DNA of 13,909 nt from DASPHG01 sp963849605 (GTDB taxonomy: Bacteria; Actinomycetota; Thermoleophilia; Solirubrobacterales; Thermoleophilaceae): the NCBI GenBank assembly GCA_963849605.1, contig CAWKHX010000013.1:1-13909 (forward strand), written 5' to 3'. Positions 1-5,535 of the stretch are shown here, one piece after another. Under the pieces are notes generated by a model that did not search any database, was not told where the DNA came from, and saw only the letters and a program-made list of their open reading frames with translations. Positions within the stretch are counted from its first letter, which is position 1. Each line of letters begins with the position of its first letter. The position numbers were made by a program, and so were the translations under genes.

Positions 1-783
1 TTACAGGATGTCCCGCCTCTCGCCGAGGTCGGCGGCCTCGCGGCGGGCGGCGATCACCTCGTAGGTCGGCCGGTCGAGGATCGACAGCGCAACCTTGGTG
101 GGCCCGACCGGCTCGTCGCTTGCGATGTTGAGCAGCTCGCCGAGCTGCGCGATCTTCCAGGTCGAGAGGTTGACGAGGGTGCGCACCGCCGTGCGCAGGC
201 CGTGCTCGGGCGTGCCGCGCTCCGGCTTCCCCTCGATGCCGAAGATCCCCGCCATGATCACGTCGAGCGTGATCGCCTGCATGCGCGGCGCCAGGGCGAG
301 CGGCTCGCCGACCGGCCAGCTGTCGATCTCGCGGTCGGCGGCGTCGGAGATCATCTGCGCGTAGCGCTCGATCGCCTCGCCGTGGAACGGCGGCAGCAGC
401 AGCTTGCGCTGTCGCATGTGCCGGGGACCGACGGCCGTCAGCACGGAGTTCGGCCCGACGATCGGGCGGAGGGGCGACTCGCCGGTCAGCGATGGCGCCT
501 CCTCGGGCTTGGCCGTGAACAGCGAGCGGACGTGGTCGGGGTGGCTCGTCACGACGTCGTCGTCGCGGTACGCGCACATCCCCCACACCTCGCCGAGCTT
601 GCGCCGCGCCTTGAAGACGAACTCGATCTGGCGCTGGTTGAACCGCAGGACCTGCGCGCGGCGCGGCAGTGGCACGAACGGCGGCGTCGGCAGCCCCGCC
701 GCCTCCTCGGCAGAGATCGGGCCCGCCGGCGACGGCGGCGCCTCAGCCCCGCTCAGGTCCACCCGCTCCAGTACCGCCCCCAC
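1..783 (-). CDS. Cytochrome P450, N-terminal part only (stops before the haem-binding half)
   Basis: This 260-residue product is the first half of a bacterial cytochrome P450, a haem monooxygenase that hydroxylates a lipophilic substrate using electrons from a redox partner. Visible parts are the proline-rich entry segment (residues 31-40, PTPPFVPLP) and the C-helix segment HMRQRKLLLPPFHGE near residues 122-136, whose His and Arg contact the haem propionates in this family. The I-helix, the ExxR motif and the Cys haem ligand are all missing. Complete members have about 400-460 residues. A TAA stop occupies positions 1-3, just after ERRDIL, where intact members run on into the I-helix region. 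GTG at 781-783 is the first start after an in-frame TGA at 787-789, and no strong ribosome binding site precedes it. The gene is downstream of, and codirectional with, a small membrane protein and an alcohol dehydrogenase, which fits serial oxidation of an alcohol. Family assignment is firm; substrate is unknown; the stop may be genuine or an indel artefact. Confidence 0.8.
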   Translation of the reverse strand: MGAVLERVDLSGAEAPPSPAGPISAEEAAGLPTPPFVPLPRRAQVLRFNQRQIEFVFKARRKLGEVWGMCAYRDDDVVTSHPDHVRSLFTAKPEEAPSLTGESPLRPIVGPNSVLTAVGPRHMRQRKLLLPPFHGEAIERYAQMISDAADREIDSWPVGEPLALAPRMQAITLDVIMAGIFGIEGKPERGTPEHGLRTAVRTLVNLSTWKIAQLGELLNIASDEPVGPTKVALSILDRPTYEVIAARREAADLGERRDIL

Positions 784-821
784 GCGTCAAACGTTCACGG
801 GGCGCACCGGGCGTGGTGTGC

Positions 822-844
822 GATGCGTCACGTAGTGACGTATC
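822..844. promoter_or_regulatory. 23-bp inverted repeat, candidate operator before the P450
   Basis: CGTCAC (826-831) and GTGACG (835-840) are perfect inverted arms around GTA. After one mismatch at each side the symmetry continues with GAT/ATC to 822 and 844. The dyad lies between the stop of the small membrane gene (850) and the P450 start (783). Its shape and size fit a TetR-type dimer site, but no regulator gene is in view. As RNA it would be only a short 6-bp hairpin with no U tract, so an intrinsic terminator is less likely. Confidence 0.45.
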
Positions 845-849
845 TGGGG

Positions 850-1029
850 TCAGCGACGGCTGGCGGGACGCTCCGCCAGACCGAGCCACAGCAGAACGGT
901 CATGAAATCGATCCCGAACCGATCCAGCGCCGCCCGGGTGACCTTCGCAATCGCATAGACGGCGAGCGCGGAGAGCGACACGGTGATGAGCAGCATTACG
1001 AACACTTTGAGAACTTCGATAACGGCCAT
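850..1029 (-). CDS. Small membrane protein, 59 residues, unknown function
   Basis: An ATG at 1029-1027 opens 59 codons ending in TGA at 852-850. AGGA lies five bases before the ATG, a well-placed ribosome binding site. The product begins MAVIEVLKVF and has a long hydrophobic stretch at about residues 3-28, a charged segment (KVTRAALDRFG), a second short hydrophobic patch at about 42-52 (MTVLLWLGLA), and a basic end (RPASRR). It should be a one- or two-helix inner-membrane peptide. It lies 58 bp after the alcohol dehydrogenase stop and 66 bp before the P450 start on the same strand, so cotranscription is likely. I recognise no family. A partner role for the P450 or dehydrogenase is only a guess. 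It could still be a chance frame, but start signal, spacing and hydrophobic pattern together favour a real gene. Confidence 0.55.
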   Translation of the reverse strand: MAVIEVLKVFVMLLITVSLSALAVYAIAKVTRAALDRFGIDFMTVLLWLGLAERPASRR

Positions 1030-1087
1030 TCGGTTCCTGTGCCCGGTTCCGTGGCGTTAAACCACCCATGGGCGCCGGCATCCCGCC

Positions 1088-2194
1088 TCAGACGTAGCTG
1101 ATGACGCTGCGGATCCCGTCCTGGTGGTGCATCAGGTCGAACCCACGGTTGACCTCGTCCAGCGTGATCCGGTGCGAGATGAACGAGTCGACGTCGATGT
1201 CGCCCGCCAGGTAGCGGTCCACGAGTTGCGGCACCTGGTCGCGGCCCTTGACGCCCCCGAAAGACGCGCCCATCACCCTCCGCCCCGTGATCAGGTAGCG
1301 CGGGACGATGTCCACCGTCTCCCCCGCTCCCGCCACGCCCGCGATGCAGCAGACGCCCCAACCCATCCGGGCCGCCTCCACCGCCTTGCGCATCACGTGG
1401 ACGAGCCCGGTGGCCTCGAACGTGAAGTCGGCCCCGAAGCCGCCGGTCTCCTCCAGCACGCGATCGACCACGTCGTCGCCGCCCGGCCAGGTGTCGGTGG
1501 CGCCGTGGCGCCGGGCCAGCTCGAGCCGCTGCTCGGACGGGTCGACGCAGATGATCCGCTCCGCGTTCTGGAGCCGGCAGCCCGCCACCGCGCCCAGTCC
1601 CACCATGCCCGCGCCGAAGACGACGCAGGTGCTGCCGGGCTCGACCTGCGCCCGGTAGAGGGCCGCGCCGAGGCCGGTCGAGAGGCCGCAGGCGAAGAGA
1701 CAGGCGGCCTCGAGCGGCGCTTCTGGTGACACCTTCGCGAGCGCGATCTCCGGCATCACCGTGGCCTCGGCGAAGGTGGAGCAGCCCATGAAGTGGCGCA
1801 GCTCGGCGCCGTCCCGCGAGAGGCGGGTCGTGCCGTCCGGCAGGTAGCCCGCGTTCTGCTGCTCGCGTATCGCGACACAGATGTTCGTCTTCCCCGACCG
1901 GCAGTTGACGCACTCGCGGCACTGCGGCGAGAACAGCGTGACCACGTGGTCCCCCGGCGCGAGCGAGGCGACCCCCTCGCCCACCTCCTCGACCACGCCC
2001 GCGCCCTCGTGGCCGAGGACGCACGGGCTGTAGCCCGACGGATCGACGCCAGAGGCGCTGTACATGTCCGTGTGGCAGACGCCGCACGCGTGCAGGCGGA
2101 CGAGCACTTCGCCGGCCCGTGGAGGCGCGAGCTCGACGTCCTGTACCTCGAGCGGCGCTCCGAACTGCTCGAGCACGGCTGCGCGGATCTGCAT
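1088..2194 (-). CDS. Zinc-dependent alcohol dehydrogenase, class III-like MDR family
   Basis: A complete 368-residue medium-chain dehydrogenase. The catalytic-zinc signature CGVCHTD (Cys40, His41), GHEGAGVVEEVG (His62, Glu63) and Cys169 in LFACGLSTG are present. The structural-zinc lobe has its four cysteines at 92, 95, 98 and 106. The coenzyme fold has GAGMVG at 194-199, and Asp218 ends the second strand, which favours NAD+ over NADP+. The segments FMGCSTFAE and FGGVKGRDQVPQLVD resemble the class III group, S-(hydroxymethyl)glutathione or mycothiol dehydrogenases. In an actinobacterium a thiol-linked formaldehyde role or a general long-chain or terpenoid alcohol role are both possible. The ATG at 2194 gives the family's normal N-terminus; the ribosome binding site is weak. 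It leads a probable operon with the small membrane gene and the P450, in which the P450 could make an alcohol that this enzyme oxidises. That pathway is inference. Confidence 0.9.
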   Translation of the reverse strand: MQIRAAVLEQFGAPLEVQDVELAPPRAGEVLVRLHACGVCHTDMYSASGVDPSGYSPCVLGHEGAGVVEEVGEGVASLAPGDHVVTLFSPQCRECVNCRSGKTNICVAIREQQNAGYLPDGTTRLSRDGAELRHFMGCSTFAEATVMPEIALAKVSPEAPLEAACLFACGLSTGLGAALYRAQVEPGSTCVVFGAGMVGLGAVAGCRLQNAERIICVDPSEQRLELARRHGATDTWPGGDDVVDRVLEETGGFGADFTFEATGLVHVMRKAVEAARMGWGVCCIAGVAGAGETVDIVPRYLITGRRVMGASFGGVKGRDQVPQLVDRYLAGDIDVDSFISHRITLDEVNRGFDLMHHQDGIRSVISYV

Positions 2195-2244
2195 GCCGCG
2201 AGTCTCGCCGCGCTCAAGCCGACCGTCAAGCGCCTCTCCCGAGC

Positions 2245-2259
2245 TACATTGGGGTCGTG
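2245..2259 (+). promoter_or_regulatory. Candidate -10 box with leaderless GTG start
   Basis: TACATT at 2245-2250 fits the actinobacterial -10 pattern TANNNT and ends 6 bases before the GTG at 2257. Transcription would therefore begin at or next to the start codon, giving a leaderless mRNA, which agrees with the lack of a properly spaced ribosome binding site. No good -35 is visible. On the opposite strand TTGACG (2229-2224) could be a -35 for the alcohol dehydrogenase, but I see no matching -10. The 62-bp gap is thus a compact divergent promoter. Confidence 0.4.
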
Positions 2260-3294
2260 TCGACCGCGGAGTCGATATCGCTTTCTGAGGATCAGCCCGT
2301 CGCGCACACTCCCGTGGCGACGACCGCGGCAGCCGAGCTGCGGCCGCTGACGGAACGGATACTCGCGCGGTTACCGGGGCGGCGGGCTGTCTGGATCGGT
2401 GTCTGGGCCGTGGTCCCGTGGCTCAACTTCGCCGCGAACGAGGCACTCGGCATCGAGGGCGCGGTGTGGGATCAGAGCCGAGCACTCGTGGTGGGCAGCT
2501 ATGCCGCCGTCAGCTTCGCGGTCATCGTGACGCTGTGGGGAGCGGGCCGGATCGCGAGCCGGGTAGAGGGGCTGCTCGCCACCACCGCGACCGTCTGTCC
2601 CGGCTGTACGAGCCGCGACTTCCGGGAGATGAACAGCGTGCGCGTTCCGCTCGCGGCAGCGGGGTTGACGGCGGTCGGGTTCGGCGTCACGGCGCTCGTG
2701 AGCGAGGGCGCCGCGGCGGGGGCGATCCGCGCACCCACCTGGTTCGTCCTCGGGGTGGCGTTCTGGTCATTCCTGTGGACCTACGTGGCGCTTCAGCGCG
2801 GCCTGGACCGCCTGGGACGCGAGCGGCTTCGGCCCGCGCCGCTCGACCCGACGCTGGGGCTCAAGCCGCTGGGCGACGTCGCCTTCATGGGCCTCTGGAT
2901 CCTGCTCCTGTGGCTCGTACCCATCCTGCTCACGGGGCTCCCGGACGCGGTCGGAGTCGGCCTCGGCCTGCTGGTCGTGGCCGGCGGGCTCACGATGTTC
3001 TTCCTCTCCCTGTCGCGGCTGCACCGGCAGATGGTCGAGTTCAAGGAAGGCGAGCTGGCCGTCGCGCGGGATCTCTACGGAGAGGCTTACGCGCCTGTCC
3101 GAAGGTCGAAGACCCTGACGGTCCTGGAGGAGCAGAGGAACCTTCTCAGCGCGGCCGACTCGCTCGAGAAGCGAGCGGATTCGATCCACGAATGGCCGAT
3201 CGACGAGAGCACCCTGGCGCGGGTCATCACCATCACCACGAGCGTCACCGCCGTCATCCTCGCGCGGCTGATTCTCGCACCGGTCGGACTCTGA
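2257..3294 (+). CDS. Polytopic membrane protein of unknown function
   Basis: The product has 345 residues from GTG 2257. The open frame extends further upstream to 2119, but that would run deep into the divergent dehydrogenase gene, so the later start is preferred. After a polar N-terminus of about 43 residues come hydrophobic segments at roughly 44-64, 76-96, 130-150, 160-180, 210-230 and 235-255. A charged cytoplasmic-looking stretch of about 70 residues follows (FKEGELAVARDLYGEAYAP, then LEKRADSIHEWPIDE), and then a final membrane segment near the C-terminus. A CPGC pair at residues 114-117 sits in the loop after the second helix and could be a redox or metal-binding dithiol. I do not recognise a named family. 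The gene ends 39 bp before, and in the same frame as, the next gene's first usable start codon, so the two are probably cotranscribed. A link between the CPGC loop and the downstream disulfide oxidoreductase is possible but unproven. Confidence 0.7.
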   Translation: MSTAESISLSEDQPVAHTPVATTAAAELRPLTERILARLPGRRAVWIGVWAVVPWLNFAANEALGIEGAVWDQSRALVVGSYAAVSFAVIVTLWGAGRIASRVEGLLATTATVCPGCTSRDFREMNSVRVPLAAAGLTAVGFGVTALVSEGAAAGAIRAPTWFVLGVAFWSFLWTYVALQRGLDRLGRERLRPAPLDPTLGLKPLGDVAFMGLWILLLWLVPILLTGLPDAVGVGLGLLVVAGGLTMFFLSLSRLHRQMVEFKEGELAVARDLYGEAYAPVRRSKTLTVLEEQRNLLSAADSLEKRADSIHEWPIDESTLARVITITTSVTAVILARLILAPVGL

Positions 3295-3333
3295 TTCGGT
3301 AGCGTCGCCCGTACGGACTCCTACGACGTCATC

Positions 3334-4668
3334 GTGATCGGGGCGGGCCCGGCCGGCGAGGTGGCCGCGGGCCGACTGGCCGAGCGCGGCGAATTGAGCG
3401 TCGCGCTCGTGGAGCAGCACCTCGTCGGCGGCGAGTGCTCCTACTACGCGTGCATGCCGTCGAAGGCGCTGCTGCGACCGCAGGAGCTGCTTCGCGAGAC
3501 GGGCCGGGTGCCGGGCGTCGACGCGAGCGGGATCGACTCGGAGGTGGTCCTTCGCCGGCGCGACGAGGTCATCCATGAACTCGACGACTCCTCTCAGCTT
3601 CCGTGGCTCGAGGATCGGGGAATCGAGCTCGTCCGCGGCCGCGGGCGCCTCGCCGGCGAGCGAAAGGTGGACGTCGACGGCCGGACGCTCGAGGCGAAGC
3701 GCGCGGTGATCCTGGCGATGGGGAGCGTGGCGGCGGTCCCCGACATCGAGGGACTGCGCGATGCCGAGCCCTGGACCAACCGGGAGGGCACGACGGCCGG
3801 CTCGGTGCCGGCGTCGCTGATCGTGCTCGGCGGCGGGGTCGCCGGCGTGGAGCTGGCACAGGCGTGGCGCTCGCTGGGTTCCGAGGTCGTGGTGCTGGAG
3901 GCCGGACCCCGTCTCCTCGCGCGCGAGGAGGCCTTCGCGGCGGAGCTGGTCCAGGACGCGCTCGAGGAGGCCGGCGTGGACGTGCGGCTCGAGACGAAGG
4001 TGACCCGTGTCGACCGCTCGTCCGACGGCGTCACCGCGACGCTCGACGGTGGCGGGACGGTGAGCGGCGCGGAGATCCTCGTGGCGGTGGGCCGCAGGCC
4101 GCCGACGGACGACCTCGGGATGGAGACGGTGGGGCTCGAGCCGGGCGAGTACGTCGAGACCGACGAGGGGCTGCGGGTGGGCGGGTCGGACTGGCTCTAT
4201 GCGATCGGCGACGTGAACGGGCGCGCGCCGCTGACCCACATGGGCAAGTACCAGGCGCGCATCGCCGCCGACAACATCCTCGGAGGCGACCACCGCATCG
4301 CGATCGACGGCGGGCACTCGCCACGCATCGTGTTCACGGACCCCCAGGTGGGCGCGGTCGGGCACACGCTCGCCTCGGCCGAGGACGCGGGCCTGCGGGC
4401 GCGCTGCATCGACGTCCCGACCTCGGGCACGGCGGGTGCCTCGTTCATCGGCCGCAACGCGCCGGGCACGTGTCGCTTCGTCGTGGACGAGGAGCGCAAC
4501 GTCCTGGCCGGGGCCACCTTCGTCGGCGTCGAGGTCGGCGACTTCATCCAGGCCGCCACCATCGCCGTCGTCGGCGAGGTGCCGCTCGAGCGGATCGCCC
4601 ATGCCGTCCCGCCGTTCCCGGCGCGCAGCGAGCTCTGGCTCAAGTTCACCGAGGAGTACGGGCTGTAG
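3334..4668 (+). CDS. FAD-dependent pyridine nucleotide-disulfide oxidoreductase, dihydrolipoamide dehydrogenase-like
   Basis: A flavoprotein of the dihydrolipoamide dehydrogenase / mercuric reductase / glutathione reductase family, 444 residues from GTG 3334. The FAD-binding GAGPAG is at residues 3-8, the redox disulfide is Cys35 and Cys40 in GGECSYYACMPSK, the NAD-binding GGGVAG lies in the second Rossmann unit followed by VVVLEAG (the Glu suggests NADH), and AIGDVNG is the second FAD motif. The C-terminal segment reads HAVPPFPARSELW. The place of the catalytic His in the usual HPTxxE motif is occupied by Val, so this is unlikely to be a true lipoamide dehydrogenase. I recall this CSYYAC/CSFYAC style as common in actinobacterial paralogues of unknown substrate. 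The start is awkward: SYDVIV, the first beta strand, is encoded just upstream of GTG 3334, but no ATG, GTG or TTG exists between the preceding TGA (3292) and 3334. GTC at 3304 is where a start would be expected. Fold is certain, function open. Confidence 0.85.
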   Translation: MIGAGPAGEVAAGRLAERGELSVALVEQHLVGGECSYYACMPSKALLRPQELLRETGRVPGVDASGIDSEVVLRRRDEVIHELDDSSQLPWLEDRGIELVRGRGRLAGERKVDVDGRTLEAKRAVILAMGSVAAVPDIEGLRDAEPWTNREGTTAGSVPASLIVLGGGVAGVELAQAWRSLGSEVVVLEAGPRLLAREEAFAAELVQDALEEAGVDVRLETKVTRVDRSSDGVTATLDGGGTVSGAEILVAVGRRPPTDDLGMETVGLEPGEYVETDEGLRVGGSDWLYAIGDVNGRAPLTHMGKYQARIAADNILGGDHRIAIDGGHSPRIVFTDPQVGAVGHTLASAEDAGLRARCIDVPTSGTAGASFIGRNAPGTCRFVVDEERNVLAGATFVGVEVGDFIQAATIAVVGEVPLERIAHAVPPFPARSELWLKFTEEYGL

Positions 4669-4686
4669 TCGACCCGAGCGGCTTTC

Positions 4687-5275
4687 TCAACCAGCATAAC
4701 GCGCCCGCCACTCGCGTCGAGGACCCGAAACGCCGGCGGATAGACGATCAGGTGCCGGAACGGCCTGATCGCCGCCATGTACACGCTTCCGAAGACGCCG
4801 TTGGCTTCACCAGCACCGCCATCTGCCCCGGTAGCCGCCGGCCCCATCCGGACCCAGCCCAGGTGCATGACGCCATGCACGGTCTTGTTCGCGACCTCGG
4901 CCGCCTATTCGTCCTCGGTCAGGTAGAGCGTCGTGAACGGGAGCTCGGCGAACTCCGGGCCCGGCGCGCCGTCGCGCAGATCAGCCGGCAGCCGGTCGCG
5001 GAGCGATGGGAACGCGGGAGCCGACGCCGGTGTCCGGGTCGTCCCAGCCGAACAGCTCCCCGAGCTTCCAGCGGATGGCCCAGAGGGCTCGCGCCGCCCG
5101 GGAGGGGCCCTTCGCCGGATCGTTCGCGGCGATCCCCTCCACCAGCAGGTGAAAGTCCTCGCGGCTACCGGGCGTCGGCAGCGCCCACACGTCCTCGACC
5201 CGGAAGTCGCCGGCGACCTCGTGAATGCGCCACGGCCGCGAGGTGTGCGCGCTGTTGGGAAGCCTGCTCGCTCAT
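4687..5275 (-). pseudogene. DUF2867-like gene, broken by frameshifts and a stop codon
   Basis: Read through its breaks, this encodes about 195 residues of the DUF2867 type. Fragments in order are WRIHEVAGDFRVEDVWALP, ALWAIRWKLGELFGWDD, SLRDRLPADLRDGAPGPEF, LPFTTLYLTEDE, AAEVANKTVHGVMHLGWV, GQMAVLVKP and SVYMAAIRPFRHLIVYPP. They fall in different frames: shifts occur near 5243 (after MSEQASQQRAH), near 5015 (GSRVP to SLRDRL), and near 4835 and 4815 around GQMAVLVKP. Another shift near 4735 restores an ending REWRARYAG with TGA at 4689-4687. In addition TAG at 4907-4905 replaces a codon where intact relatives, as I recall them, have Trp (TEDEW). The family has no firm biochemical role; single-domain proteins of this kind occur alone or fused to NAD-binding proteins. 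Its stop lies 18 bp from the convergent flavoprotein's stop. The protein is well preserved between breaks, so sequencing error may explain part of the damage. Confidence 0.75.
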
Positions 5276-5324
5276 GCACCAGTGATACGCGCGTCAGGAC
5301 TCTTTGGGTCTCGTAAAGAAGCAG

Positions 5325-5352
5325 TTGACGCTCGCCGCTCGCTTTGTAGGTT
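5325..5352 (+). promoter_or_regulatory. Sigma-70-type promoter for the 42-residue gene
   Basis: TTGACG at 5325-5330 and TAGGTT at 5347-5352 match the -35 and the actinobacterial TANNNT -10, separated by 16 bp. Transcription would begin near 5359, giving a leader of about 34 bases that contains the strong ribosome binding site at 5378-5384. This is the most complete promoter in the window. Confidence 0.6.
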
Positions 5353-5377
5353 CGGTCGCGGACACGCAATCGGACCC

Positions 5378-5384
5378 AGGGAGG
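5378..5384 (+). promoter_or_regulatory. Strong ribosome binding site that decides between two ATGs
   Basis: AGGGAGG ends two bases before the ATG at 5387 but eight bases before the ATG at 5393. The latter is the normal spacing, so 5393 is chosen as the start and the earlier ATG is treated as too close. Confidence 0.6.
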
Positions 5385-5392
5385 GCATGACG

Positions 5393-5521
5393 ATGGACAC
5401 GCGACTCGATTACATGGTGCGCGGCGCCGCGATTGCAGGGGCGGCGGTTGGTGCGGCGACGGTCACACGGAAGGCGACGAAGCGCTTCCGAAGGTGGTAC
5501 CTCGAGCGCTCGTACGACTGA
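5393..5521 (+). CDS. Small Ala/Gly-rich membrane-associated protein, 42 residues, unknown
   Basis: The product begins MDTRLDYMVRG and has a small-residue hydrophobic helix (GAAIAGAAVGAATV, about residues 11-24) followed by a strongly basic segment (TRKATKRFRRWYLERSYD). One membrane-embedded or membrane-lying helix with a cationic cytoplasmic tail is likely. Evidence that it is real: a full promoter (5325-5352), a strong well-spaced ribosome binding site, and a tidy TGA at 5519-5521 that leaves 14 bp before the stop of the convergent quinoprotein gene. Starting at ATG 5387 would add only two residues. I recognise no family and see no catalytic motif. Such short one-helix proteins are often regulators or stabilisers of a membrane complex, but nothing here identifies a partner. 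Confidence 0.6.
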   Translation: MDTRLDYMVRGAAIAGAAVGAATVTRKATKRFRRWYLERSYD

Positions 5522-5535
5522 GCGCCGGGCGCGCG

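Noticed and set aside
202..1101. Long plus-strand open frame over the P450 and the following gap
   Set aside because: Arg/Ala-rich product with no domain logic; it is the antisense shadow of GC-rich coding sequence.
2224..2229. TTGACG on the minus strand as a -35 for the alcohol dehydrogenase
   Set aside because: No acceptable -10 lies 16-18 bp downstream, so the promoter is not supported.
2767..4602. 611-codon minus-strand open frame opposite the flavoprotein
   Set aside because: Low-complexity Arg/Asp/His-rich translation with no motifs, while the plus strand encodes a textbook FAD enzyme.
3603..5285. 560-codon plus-strand open frame across the flavoprotein and DUF2867 region
   Set aside because: Arg/Gly-rich shadow frame; the true proteins lie in other frames.
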